Shown here: piece by piece, positions 43,291 through 50,913 of the stretch
How the letters are laid out: each line of letters opens with the position of its first letter
Numbering within the stretch: the first letter of the stretch is position 1
IMG/VR virus record: IMGVR_UViG_3300048919_000048
Coordinates: 1-64,000 of that record
From: a virus
Length of the DNA stretch: 64,000 bases
Strand: one strand, 5' to 3'
Notes under the pieces: model-generated
Told to the model about the DNA's origin: nothing
The model's database searches: none
The model's input: only the letters and a program-made list of their open reading frames with translations
Position numbers and translations under genes: made by a program

Positions 43291-43557
43291 ATGACCGCAG
43301 AACGCCACTGGGAGCGTTTTGACGAGGCATGTCATGGAAACGCCCAGCAAATGGCAGAAATCGCTGAGAGCGCGATTGAGGAGCTTTTACAGCGGGAGCA
43401 TGAAACTCCTCGACTGAAGCCTCATTTGTTCAACCAAATGATCATCGACATCATGTTTGCGATGAATAAGTACGGAGCCACGCAACAGATGCGTACTCAC
43501 CTCGTGCAGATCATCTCCAAATATATTGCCCCTGATCATCCGCACACGAGGCCATGA
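43291..43557 (+). CDS. helical protein
   Basis: 88 residues; ATG 43291 after AGGGT. All-helical, with NAQQMAEIAESAIEELLQRE. Function unknown; overlaps the next gene. Confidence 0.65.
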   Translation: MTAERHWERFDEACHGNAQQMAEIAESAIEELLQREHETPRLKPHLFNQMIIDIMFAMNKYGATQQMRTHLVQIISKYIAPDHPHTRP

Positions 43558-43928
43558 TGAAAAAGAAAACTGTTGATTTAAAGGCGCTGACCACAGAAGA
43601 GCTAAAGGCTATCCTGTTCAACAATGCCGGGGGTTGGTACAACACCCCCTACGACTTCTTCCAAGTGAAGGCAGAGTATGATAGTCGTTTCCCAAAGGTA
43701 GAGTTCGAAATAGTCGGACCTTGTCAGAAAGTAATCGACAAATATTTCAACCCCGGGTTGTACGAAGGTCCGGCACATCTGTTTAGGGTGGAAGGAAACC
43801 GGATAACCCATGTTGACGTTAACGAGTTCATGTGGGCCGTTGGGATGTCTGATTACTTCCAGAGCGAGGGTTATGTCCCTGTTACAGAGGGGTCGATGCT
43901 CTTGAGAGGGGTTTCAGATGGAACGTGA
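43554..43928 (+). CDS. hypothetical protein
   Basis: 124 residues (MMKKKTVDLKALTTEELKAI). Start at 43554 or 43557. Mixed alpha/beta, with GNRITHVDVNEFMWAVGMSD. No family recognised. Confidence 0.7.
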   Translation: MMKKKTVDLKALTTEELKAILFNNAGGWYNTPYDFFQVKAEYDSRFPKVEFEIVGPCQKVIDKYFNPGLYEGPAHLFRVEGNRITHVDVNEFMWAVGMSDYFQSEGYVPVTEGSMLLRGVSDGT

Positions 43929-44115
43929 TTCTTACTGCAAGGTGAAAAAGACCCAAGGGGACTTCGACAGGGCCTGCGACCTCGGGTATGGTATCAACCT
44001 GTACGATTGCACGAAGGATGAGATGAGGCTTATTCTGCCAGTCTCTCCGGCGTACATGAAGTTACTGGTTGAGCGTGATAATTTCACTATTTTGACGGAG
44101 CCTGAGTACAGATGA
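43918..44115 (+). CDS. small protein, unknown function
   Basis: 65 residues (MERDSYCKVKKTQGDFDRAC). ATG 43918 follows GAGAGGGG; overlaps both neighbours. Function unknown. Confidence 0.65.
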   Translation: MERDSYCKVKKTQGDFDRACDLGYGINLYDCTKDEMRLILPVSPAYMKLLVERDNFTILTEPEYR

Positions 44116-44291
44116 TTATGCTGATCCCCTTGGGAATTTTCTTGATGGCCTTGTTCATCTTGGCGGTTGGTTTGCCGTACCTCAAGATGATCACGGCTAA
44201 AAACATCGGCGGGTGCCGGGTATACTGTATCCGGGTTGGGTATTCACACATCGTCACTGGCGATGGTCGTTACTGGGAGCACATCTGGTGA
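44112..44291 (+). CDS. 59-residue membrane-anchored protein
   Basis: ATG 44112 overlaps the upstream stop. MIMLIPLGIFLMALFILAVG is a membrane span, followed by a basic, Cys/Tyr-rich region. Function unknown. Confidence 0.6.
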   Translation: MIMLIPLGIFLMALFILAVGLPYLKMITAKNIGGCRVYCIRVGYSHIVTGDGRYWEHIW

Positions 44292-44479
44292 AACCTGTCT
44301 TTGCTTATGAGATCAACGACGTTGTTCTCTTTGACCAGGGCAATCAGCGCTGGGATTATCGAGGGGAAGGAAAGATCCTTCTCCAGCAGGAGTATATCAC
44401 CTGCAATGCTTATCTGGTCGAAATGCCGGATGGAGTCAAAACACAGGTCAGAGAAGACCAAATTTCCGGCAAGAAGTAA
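44288..44479 (+). CDS. small SH3-like protein
   Basis: 63 residues from GTG 44288, which overlaps the upstream stop. FAYEINDVVLFDQGNQRWDY then YLVEMPDGVKTQVREDQI is beta-barrel-like. Function unknown. Confidence 0.65.
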   Translation: MKPVFAYEINDVVLFDQGNQRWDYRGEGKILLQQEYITCNAYLVEMPDGVKTQVREDQISGKK

Positions 44480-44514
44480 CAGATCAGTTAAGAAATCATC
44501 AATAAGGAGTTATC

Positions 44515-44790
44515 ATGCGTAGCACAACTGTAGAGTTCCCATATTTTCACAAGGCGTTCGGTAAAGAAGTAGTAGTCGAGGCTGAAGTGATGCTGTATAA
44601 GGGCATTCCAAACGCCGAGAGCGACTGGGATGCAGAGGATTACCTCGAAATCATCTCCGTTGCTGTATATCACGAAGGTGATGTGCTCGACATTGACATT
44701 CCCCGCAAAGTGATCTACTCTGAGATCTCGGCTCAGATCCGTGATGCCGAAATGCAGCAAGCGTTCTTGGAAGAAGATGGGGGTTTTTGA
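44515..44790 (+). CDS. acidic beta-rich protein
   Basis: 91 residues (MRSTTVEFPYFHKAFGKEVV). Strand-rich N-terminal half and an acidic helical end (EMQQAFLEEDGGF). Preceded by AAGGAG. Function unknown. Confidence 0.7.
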   Translation: MRSTTVEFPYFHKAFGKEVVVEAEVMLYKGIPNAESDWDAEDYLEIISVAVYHEGDVLDIDIPRKVIYSEISAQIRDAEMQQAFLEEDGGF

Positions 44791-44969
44791 TGGATGTTAA
44801 ACTGTTGGTGTATACTCACCCTGGCGAGTTAGAGCGTCAGATCCGAAAGTGGACCCGTGAGTATGGTTACACCTTACAAGGTTCTGTCTCTATCGGGACA
44901 AATCCTAATGGCAGTACGGTTTATGTTGCCACAATGGTCGAATCTCCTAAGAAAGGAGGTAAGAAGTGA
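44787..44969 (+). CDS. small protein, unknown function
   Basis: 60 residues (MMDVKLLVYTHPGELERQIR). Alpha/beta with KKGGKK at the end. Overlaps the primase-helicase gene. Function unknown. Confidence 0.7.
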   Translation: MMDVKLLVYTHPGELERQIRKWTREYGYTLQGSVSIGTNPNGSTVYVATMVESPKKGGKK

Positions 44970-47050
44970 GCCAATTTGGTGAAGGATTGTTTGGTGGTTA
45001 CAAGACGGGGTACACCAACCCGAAGGCGTCTACCACACGTGGTTTTGGAGGCGGAGTGCAGCGAGTTGAAGAGACAGTTGAGGACGTAAAGACGTACCCC
45101 TTCAAGGCGATCCCGGAACGTGGGATTGATGAGAAGACTGCGGAACGCTTCGGTATTCGTACAAAGCTGTCTGCTAAGGACGGCATGACTCCGGAAGCGC
45201 ACTATTTTCCGTACACCCTGGAAGGGAAGATTGTAGGCTTCAAGAAGCGCGATCTGACCGTCCCTAAGCAGCAGAAGGGCCACTTCAGCACGATCGGCTT
45301 CCAGTCTGTAGCCTGTGATCTGTTTGGTCTGGAGGGTGCCAACAAGTCATCCAAGCGTATGATCTTCATCACTGAAGGTGAGTACGATGCGGCGATCCTG
45401 TGGCAAGTTCTCCGTGAGAAGTATAAAGCGAAGGATGGCAACGCACGTAAGCCAAACTTCACGGTGGTGTCCATCTCCAACGGCACCTCTAACGCAGTGC
45501 AGAACCTGTCTCAAAAGAACAACTATAAGTTGTTGAGCAAGTTCGAAGAGATCATTGTGGCATTCGACGCTGACCGTGCGAACGAAGCAGAGAAGGCCAA
45601 GGGTATCATGAAGGGTAAAGACGCTGTGGCAGCGGTGTATTCCGTTATCCCACAGATGAAGGTTGTCGATATCCCGGAAGACATGGACCCGTGCGACATG
45701 TACAACAAGGGCCTCGCTGACCAGCTTTTCTGGGCGGCGATGAAGCCAAAGGAATACGTGCCGGATGGTTTTGCGACTTACTCTCAGTTCCGTGAGAAAG
45801 CGCACGAGATCCCTAAGCTCGGTAAGAAATGGCCTTGGCCTACGATGACCCGCCTGACTCTGGGCCGTCGCCTCGGCGAGGGTATGTTCGTCGGGGCCGG
45901 GGTTAAGATGGGTAAGTCCGAGTGGCTTAACCAGCTTGTTGAGCATATCATCGGGACCGAAGGCCGTAAGGCTGCGGTGTTCAAGTTCGAGGAAGAGAAC
46001 GAGATCACCTGTAAGAAGGTTGCTGGTAAGATGTATCACAAGGACTTTGTGAACGCCGAGAAGGTCCTGATCCCACAGGAAGACGGTACTTTCCGTGACA
46101 TCTGGGGTGAGGAGGTCTTCGAGGGCCAACGTGGTTACTTCAAGCAGGAAGAACTGATTGAAGCCACGGACAAGGTTGGCGATAACATCATCTACTACAA
46201 CAACTATGGTCGTGCAGTTTGGGACGAGGTGAAAGGCGCTATCCGCCATGCGGTTATCGTTGAAGGCTGTGAAGATATCTTCATTGACCCAATCACCCGT
46301 CTGGTGCAGGGTATGTCGGCATCTGAGGCCAACGTGGAACTGGAGCGCTTCTCTGACGAGATCTCCAAGCTTGCGAAGGAACTCGGATTCTGGTACTGTT
46401 GCTTCTGTCACCTGAACAAACCAGAGGCGGGTAAGCCTCACGAGTTTGGTGGTCAGGTCCAGTCGGCACAGTTTGCAGGTTCCCGTGCGATGATGCGTAA
46501 CACCTACTACATGGTGGGTATTGAGCGTAACAAGGACCCAGAGCTTCCAATGAAGCAGAGAAACACGTCGTGGTTTGTGCTTCTGGATGACCGTAAACAC
46601 GGTCGTGCTGGTAAGTTCCCGGTGTTCTATGACATCGACACAGGTGATTATCTGGAGCCGCCAGAAGGCTTCTTGGATAGCCCGTATGAAACTCTTCGTG
46701 AGTGGTATGCTGTGCATCCGGAGCATGACCCTAACAACGAGTCGTATCAGGAGCCTCTCGGAAATGCGGCGCAGCCGTTGTCCGTGGAGAACCAGGATAA
46801 GACCGGGTCTGATCTGACTGAGGATGACATTCCTCCGGCAGATGCAGAGTTCTTGGCGGCTCAGGAAGAGGCCAAGCTGGCAGAAGAGCAACCTCAGGTT
46901 GTTGAGCAGCAAGATCTGAGTCTTGAAGAAGAGGTTACTGATCCGGTTGTGGAGGAGAACGTTGCCCAAGTTCATCACACCTGTAATCCAGAAATCCCTG
47001 AAGTCCCGGACATGCCGGAAGACGACTTCAACGATGAATGTCCGTTCTGA
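44966..47050 (+). CDS. T7-gp4-like primase-helicase (TOPRIM + DnaB), no zinc domain seen
   Basis: 694 residues; GTG 44966 overlaps the preceding stop. TOPRIM motifs FITEGEYDAA and IVAFDADRANE occur at ~130-200. The DnaB/RecA-like helicase part has GAGVKMGKSEWLNQ (~310, Walker A), a DPITRLVQG acidic motif (~435) and GSRAMMRNTYYMVGIER (~505). A C-terminal acidic tail ends in DDFNDECPF, as in T7 gp4, whose terminal Phe contacts the polymerase. No N-terminal CxxC zinc finger is present, so primase activity is uncertain. It would unwind DNA at the fork. Confidence 0.9.
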   Translation: MSQFGEGLFGGYKTGYTNPKASTTRGFGGGVQRVEETVEDVKTYPFKAIPERGIDEKTAERFGIRTKLSAKDGMTPEAHYFPYTLEGKIVGFKKRDLTVPKQQKGHFSTIGFQSVACDLFGLEGANKSSKRMIFITEGEYDAAILWQVLREKYKAKDGNARKPNFTVVSISNGTSNAVQNLSQKNNYKLLSKFEEIIVAFDADRANEAEKAKGIMKGKDAVAAVYSVIPQMKVVDIPEDMDPCDMYNKGLADQLFWAAMKPKEYVPDGFATYSQFREKAHEIPKLGKKWPWPTMTRLTLGRRLGEGMFVGAGVKMGKSEWLNQLVEHIIGTEGRKAAVFKFEEENEITCKKVAGKMYHKDFVNAEKVLIPQEDGTFRDIWGEEVFEGQRGYFKQEELIEATDKVGDNIIYYNNYGRAVWDEVKGAIRHAVIVEGCEDIFIDPITRLVQGMSASEANVELERFSDEISKLAKELGFWYCCFCHLNKPEAGKPHEFGGQVQSAQFAGSRAMMRNTYYMVGIERNKDPELPMKQRNTSWFVLLDDRKHGRAGKFPVFYDIDTGDYLEPPEGFLDSPYETLREWYAVHPEHDPNNESYQEPLGNAAQPLSVENQDKTGSDLTEDDIPPADAEFLAAQEEAKLAEEQPQVVEQQDLSLEEEVTDPVVEENVAQVHHTCNPEIPEVPDMPEDDFNDECPF

Positions 47051-47053
47051 TTA

Positions 47054-47077
47054 ACGGGGCTTCGGCCCCATTTTCTT
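47054..47077 (+). terminator. intrinsic terminator
   Basis: ACGGGGC-TTCG-GCCCCA hairpin followed by TTTTCTT, right after the primase-helicase stop. Confidence 0.85.
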
Positions 47078-47086
47078 GAGGTGAGT

Positions 47087-47599
47087 ATGATTATTGAACG
47101 TAAACGTGGTGGTCAGCGCAACGATTTTGATATGCCTGCGTTAGAGGACCACTCAACCATCGAACTGACCGACATGGTCACGGCGGCATTCCAAAAAGGT
47201 ATGCAGGATGGCCTGAAGGATACAATTGACGTTTCCTATGGCAAGGTGGTGACGGAAGACTCCAAATTCTACCCGATTGACCGAAAAGTGCCGGAGTACC
47301 TGTACCCGGATCTGGCTGAGTTTGTCAGGACCAAGCAGGCATCTACGGACCTGCGTAATTTCATCGCTCAGATCATCTCGGTCCAAGTATCTAACTTTGT
47401 GACGGTTGTTTTACAATCCGGTAAGCGGTCTGTGGAGTTCCACCCTGCGGACACCGTGCAGCATTGTAACACCACGGCGCTTCCAGTGTACGCATTCCTC
47501 GTCCGCCTGGGGAACAGTTTTTATATCCAGACGGAAACTTCTTTCCGGGTATTCGACCCGGAACCAGAGGTTGAAGAGGCTGTGCCCTTCAAAGAATAA
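47087..47599 (+). CDS. hypothetical protein
   Basis: 170 residues; ATG 47087 (GAGG upstream) sits just after the terminator. Contains TIELTDMVTAAFQKGMQDGL and acidic C-terminus (EPEVEEAVPFKE). Single-gene unit ending at a terminator. Function unknown. Confidence 0.75.
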   Translation: MIIERKRGGQRNDFDMPALEDHSTIELTDMVTAAFQKGMQDGLKDTIDVSYGKVVTEDSKFYPIDRKVPEYLYPDLAEFVRTKQASTDLRNFIAQIISVQVSNFVTVVLQSGKRSVEFHPADTVQHCNTTALPVYAFLVRLGNSFYIQTETSFRVFDPEPEVEEAVPFKE

Positions 47600-47600
47600 T

Positions 47601-47626
47601 AAAAGGTCCCTTCGGGGACCTTTTTT
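47601..47626 (+). terminator. intrinsic terminator
   Basis: AAAAGGTCCC-TTCG-GGGACC followed by TTTTTTCG. Confidence 0.9.
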
Positions 47627-47629
47627 CGT

Positions 47630-47658
47630 TTGACGTGCAAGGAAAACTTGTGTAGACT
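47630..47658 (+). promoter_or_regulatory. sigma70 promoter
   Basis: TTGACG (47630-47635), 17-nt spacer and TAGACT (47653-47658), just after the terminator. TTGACGTGCA is shared with the promoter at 56980. Confidence 0.8.
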
Positions 47659-47686
47659 CGAATTAATAGTTAATAGAGGGGGTATT

Positions 47687-47983
47687 ATGGTAAAGTTAAT
47701 GGTTCCTGTAGTTCGTGATATTATTTCAGAAAGAACTGGCATTCCAAGTGCCGTCGGCACATCAGTTGAGGTGGTTAAAAAGATCCCCAAATATTCCCGG
47801 ATCTTGGTGTCTGTGCCGGGCATAGGCAAGCCACGTAAATTCCCGGTGCGTGAAGACCTGTATCTGGTTAATGCACCGAAGACCCGTTGGATGAACGGAC
47901 CTGTGCAATGTGAAGAGGCTATGGTCATGTTCGAAGGCTATGTCGGTAACGATATGTATTCTGCGGAGGAACTCGGCTTATGA
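47687..47983 (+). CDS. hypothetical protein
   Basis: 98 residues (MVKLMVPVVRDIISERTGIP). ATG 47687 follows GAGGGGG. Basic centre with IGKPRKFPVREDLYLV. Function unknown. Confidence 0.7.
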   Translation: MVKLMVPVVRDIISERTGIPSAVGTSVEVVKKIPKYSRILVSVPGIGKPRKFPVREDLYLVNAPKTRWMNGPVQCEEAMVMFEGYVGNDMYSAEELGL

Positions 47984-48120
47984 TCACTCTATTTATGACG
48001 TTGATGGCTCACTGTTTTGGTCGCCGTCCCGTGGAAGACTACATGTGGGTAATTGCCTTCATGATCGGTGCCATGGAAATTATGTTCGGCACGATATTGC
48101 TGGCGGAGTTGATCAAATGA
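47980..48120 (+). CDS. 46-residue membrane protein
   Basis: ATG 47980 overlaps the upstream stop. Met-rich hydrophobic span (MWVIAFMIGAMEIMFGTILL) after a short basic loop. Overlaps the next ATG. Function unknown. Confidence 0.6.
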   Translation: MITLFMTLMAHCFGRRPVEDYMWVIAFMIGAMEIMFGTILLAELIK

Positions 48121-48299
48121 GCATCATGGTAGAGGGCCGGGAGTGGAAGGAATACTCCATCGAGTGGTATGATGTGGAGGGCAGAAAGTTTTCCTTCAAC
48201 ATCCCGGCTATCAGTAAGGAACACGCCTCCTACATTCTGGAGGAAATCAAAAATACCGCCCGGTTGGGCGATGAGGTTGTGGGGAAATATCGTGCTTGA
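48117..48299 (+). CDS. small protein, unknown function
   Basis: 60 residues (MSIMVEGREWKEYSIEWYDV), coupled to the upstream stop; ATG 48126 is an alternative. Beta then helix. Function unknown. Confidence 0.65.
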   Translation: MSIMVEGREWKEYSIEWYDVEGRKFSFNIPAISKEHASYILEEIKNTARLGDEVVGKYRA

Positions 48300-48501
48300 C
48301 AAGGATCTCGAAACCCATTACAGTGTGAAGTGTCGAATGTCCCTTGGGGATTCCTATCACGTCTGCGGCTATGCCCGGGACGAAGAGAATCTCAAGGAAC
48401 TCATGGAACACCTGAAAAAGACCTGGCGGTACGTTGAGTACACTGCGTACAAAGCCAAGGCTTATGTTGAACCACCATCGAAAAGGAAGGTTAAGAAATG
48501 A
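48292..48501 (+). CDS. small protein, unknown function
   Basis: 69 residues from GTG 48292 (GGGG ~9 nt upstream). It begins MLDKDLETHYSVKCRMSLGD and ends in a basic tail (PPSKRKVKK). Two Cys. Function unknown. Confidence 0.65.
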   Translation: MLDKDLETHYSVKCRMSLGDSYHVCGYARDEENLKELMEHLKKTWRYVEYTAYKAKAYVEPPSKRKVKK

Positions 48502-48692
48502 AAATGTTACTCTGCCAGCGTGTAAGAAAAGGCTTCGAAGACGTATTCACTGCCGGGAAGAAGTATAAGATCGTAGCCACGGCACCTAACGGGAAGGCGT
48601 GGAATGTGGAGCGCTTCCCGGGGGATGTCACCTTTGTCGGGGCCGCTGGGTCCATCTTTGGGGACTTTATTGAGGTCGAGGCTGATGAGTGA
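48498..48692 (+). CDS. small beta-rich protein
   Basis: 64 residues (MKMLLCQRVRKGFEDVFTAG). The KYKIVATAPNGKAWNVERFP pattern is a small beta domain; compare 53261 and 49292. Function unknown. Confidence 0.65.
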   Translation: MKMLLCQRVRKGFEDVFTAGKKYKIVATAPNGKAWNVERFPGDVTFVGAAGSIFGDFIEVEADE

Positions 48693-48957
48693 TCTGGACC
48701 GCAGGGACCCCTGCAATCTGCACGAAGGTACGCTGTTCTCCGGTGGGTACGCTTTGGTGTACGGCGGGCCAAAAGAATTCCACGGGAAGATGGTCTTCCT
48801 GAGCCAAGCTGATGAGCACGGTTGGTGGGAGTCTTTTGACCGCAAAGGGGATATGTTGATCCTCAACACTGACTGGCTGATGCCAGTTTCGGAACCAAAT
48901 TGGGATAACAAAACCGATTTGGACACTTTCCTTTATGAAGCGAGGTACGGGTCATGA
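48685..48957 (+). CDS. hypothetical protein
   Basis: 90 residues (MSDLDRRDPCNLHEGTLFSG). Beta-rich, with a GGPKEFHGKMVFLSQADEHG middle. Overlaps its neighbours. Function unknown. Confidence 0.65.
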   Translation: MSDLDRRDPCNLHEGTLFSGGYALVYGGPKEFHGKMVFLSQADEHGWWESFDRKGDMLILNTDWLMPVSEPNWDNKTDLDTFLYEARYGS

Positions 48958-49295
48958 TTGAACGCATCGCAGATTTGGTGGAGGGCAGTATGGACCGGTG
49001 GATATCAGTCCTGTCACCATTCACATCACCAACCCTGCTCTTTTTCCTTTGGTTTGCTGCGTCATCTGTGGCGCTGTTCCTTATCCTTCGCCATCAGTAC
49101 AAGGTTTACCGTATTGTGTGGATATCTGAGGGGCTTGAGGCAATTATCGCAGGTATTTGCGGAGGGCTGGCGGTGTTGGCAATTTATTCTGTGCCTGTGA
49201 TTTTGTTTGGGATGTTGCTTTTACTGGTTGTATACGGCATCCTGATGGTCTTCCAGTTCTTGGCTGTAGCTTCAGTGGAGGGATTTAAACGATGA
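48954..49295 (+). CDS. integral membrane protein (three spans)
   Basis: 113 residues with hydrophobic spans at ~24-45 (SPTLLFFLWFAASSVALFLI), ~60-78 and ~80-103 (LLLLVVYGILMVFQFLAVAS). Inner-membrane protein; function unknown. Confidence 0.75.
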   Translation: MIERIADLVEGSMDRWISVLSPFTSPTLLFFLWFAASSVALFLILRHQYKVYRIVWISEGLEAIIAGICGGLAVLAIYSVPVILFGMLLLLVVYGILMVFQFLAVASVEGFKR

Positions 49296-49474
49296 TGGGT
49301 GGCACAGTACGTGTGGTGAGCACAACTCGCCGGGTCCCGGCTCTGACTGTCAACGGGCGCTATCAGGTGTTTATTCGCCAAGGCAAGGAGTTCATCCTTG
49401 ACTGGTACGGCGGTTATGTCCCGGTGAAAGAGGCCAAAGAGGCGGGGATCGTCTTGGAGCGTATCCATGGCTAA
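49292..49474 (+). CDS. small protein, unknown function
   Basis: 60 residues (MMGGTVRVVSTTRRVPALTV); ATG 49292 or 49295. Strand-rich, barrel-like (GRYQVFIRQGKEFILDWYGG). Function unknown. Confidence 0.65.
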   Translation: MMGGTVRVVSTTRRVPALTVNGRYQVFIRQGKEFILDWYGGYVPVKEAKEAGIVLERIHG

Positions 49475-49700
49475 GAAGATGACCCTGAAAGCCTGCCCGT
49501 TCTGCGCTTGTAAGGCGTACTGGACGAAGGGTGACAGGAATACGAAGATGAACGATCGTGTTCAGTGCCTTGAATGCTTTGCCGAGATAGAGGGTGATTA
49601 CACCACCATGTCTGCGCTTGAAGCTTGGAACACCCGGTGCTCAAGCTACGCGATTTCCCAAAACGATCGCCTGGTCAATATCGAAGGAGAAAATTTATGA
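49467..49700 (+). CDS. Lar-like restriction-alleviation candidate
   Basis: 77 residues. LKACPFCACKAYW (two CxxC-type knuckles), VQCLECFAEIE and EAWNTRC follow the Lar family layout (CPFC...VxCxxC...A...WNxR). Lar proteins of lambdoid phages modulate restriction of unmodified phage DNA by type I enzymes. This match is motif-based; one Gly of the canonical CPFCG is replaced by Ala. Confidence 0.75.
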   Translation: MAKKMTLKACPFCACKAYWTKGDRNTKMNDRVQCLECFAEIEGDYTTMSALEAWNTRCSSYAISQNDRLVNIEGENL

Positions 49701-49972
49701 AATATTGGGTACGTTTAGACAAAGAGCGGATCATGAAAGATTATGATGAGGAAAGCCTGCTGGAAGGTTCAGGTACTGACTCTATCTACCTAATCCGTCA
49801 ACTCCGCCTGCTGATCCTTCATGGGGAGGGAATGTTCGCTGTTGACGAAGAAAGTCTTCTTATGGCCCAAAGCTCGGTCTACCTGAAAGAAGATGTTGAT
49901 GGCGGGATGTACAGCGGCGTGTACGTACCGTGCTTCATCGTAGCCCCTGTGGATGAGGTGGTTAATGGATAA
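49697..49972 (+). CDS. hypothetical protein
   Basis: 91 residues (MKYWVRLDKERIMKDYDEES). Helical then beta-rich C-terminal (GGMYSGVYVPCFIVAPVDEV). Coupled to the Lar-like gene. Function unknown. Confidence 0.7.
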   Translation: MKYWVRLDKERIMKDYDEESLLEGSGTDSIYLIRQLRLLILHGEGMFAVDEESLLMAQSSVYLKEDVDGGMYSGVYVPCFIVAPVDEVVNG

Positions 49973-50636
49973 AGTGGTCTGGAGCCTCTTTGATGGCTCC
50001 GGCTTCATGGGGTATGAGTACGCCAAGAACGGTTGGAAGGTGTTCTGTTTCAACGCAGACACCGCCGACCATGGGCAGTACGAACTGCGCCGGGAGCATC
50101 CTAATATTCAGTACGTTAACTGCTGGATCGATGACAAGTTTGAGGCTTTCATTGCCAAATCAGGCATCCCTAAGCCCGACATCATTTTTGCATTCCCAAG
50201 CTGTACCAATCTATCCGGGGCCGGGGCGAAGCACTCCCGAACGAAGATTGAGTTGATGGAGTCGATCGACAATGCCGTGATGGTGGAGCGTATCGCTAAC
50301 ACCTTCAACTGCCCTTGGATGGTTGAGAACCCGGTTGGGAAGATGAGTACAATCTGGCGTAAGCCGGATCATTACTTCGACCCCTACGAGTATGGTGGTT
50401 ATCTGTCCCCGATTGAGGGAAGTTACCACCCGAAAATGCCGTACCGGAATGCATACACCAAAAAGACTTGCCTTTGGACCGGGAATGGGTTTATCATGCC
50501 GGATAAGAAGCCAGTTCCACACATTGGTTGTTTCTGGGGCTGGAAATACCTCGGCGGTAAGTCAGAGAGGACCAAGCAGTTACGGTCCTTGACTCCTGAG
50601 GGTTTCGCAAGGGCAGTCTATCAATTTAACAGGTGA
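49965..50636 (+). CDS. C5-cytosine methyltransferase-like protein
   Basis: 223 residues; ATG 49965 after GAGG. WSLFDGSGFMGYEYAKNGWK resembles motif I and FAFPSCTNLSGAGAKH the active-site Cys loop in compact phage Dcm-like proteins. MVENPVGKMSTIW and later a His/Trp-rich C-terminus follow. It could methylate DNA or act as a fold relative. Shorter than bacterial C5 methyltransferases, and the target-recognition region looks minimal. Confidence 0.75.
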   Translation: MDKVVWSLFDGSGFMGYEYAKNGWKVFCFNADTADHGQYELRREHPNIQYVNCWIDDKFEAFIAKSGIPKPDIIFAFPSCTNLSGAGAKHSRTKIELMESIDNAVMVERIANTFNCPWMVENPVGKMSTIWRKPDHYFDPYEYGGYLSPIEGSYHPKMPYRNAYTKKTCLWTGNGFIMPDKKPVPHIGCFWGWKYLGGKSERTKQLRSLTPEGFARAVYQFNR

Positions 50637-50640
50637 GAAT

Positions 50641-50913
50641 ATGGGCAAGAAAAAACGTATCATGAGTCCGGGACTTAGGAAACAACTCGACGGGTCTGTT
50701 CGCAAGGGTCGCCGTGAGACTCTCTGGAGAATGGCTATGAAGCACAATGGTGTGGTAAACTGCTACGTCTGTGGGAAGCCGATCACCAAGGAGAGTTACG
50801 CCACTCTCGAACACATCCTTCCGGTGTCCAAGGGTGGGACTGATGATATGAGCAATCTTGCCCTTTCTCATGAAAAATGCAACCAAGCACGAGGTAACAA
50901 TGAAACAAATTAA
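50641..50913 (+). CDS. HNH endonuclease
   Basis: 90 residues. CYVCGKPI, LEHILPVSKGG, NLALSHEKCN and RGN form the HNH motif with CxxC zinc ligands. Small free-standing HNH enzymes can be homing nucleases or DNA-processing enzymes; the flanks do not show a split gene. Overlaps the next gene by 14 nt. Confidence 0.85.
   Translation: MGKKKRIMSPGLRKQLDGSVRKGRRETLWRMAMKHNGVVNCYVCGKPITKESYATLEHILPVSKGGTDDMSNLALSHEKCNQARGNNETN

Noticed and set aside
45347-46978. A 543-codon minus-strand frame
   Set aside because: It is the mirror of the primase-helicase coding strand; no promoter or ribosome site, and no family resemblance.
50641-50913. Group I intron with homing endonuclease
   Set aside because: The HNH gene sits between intact operon genes, with no split flanking gene and no visible intron core.
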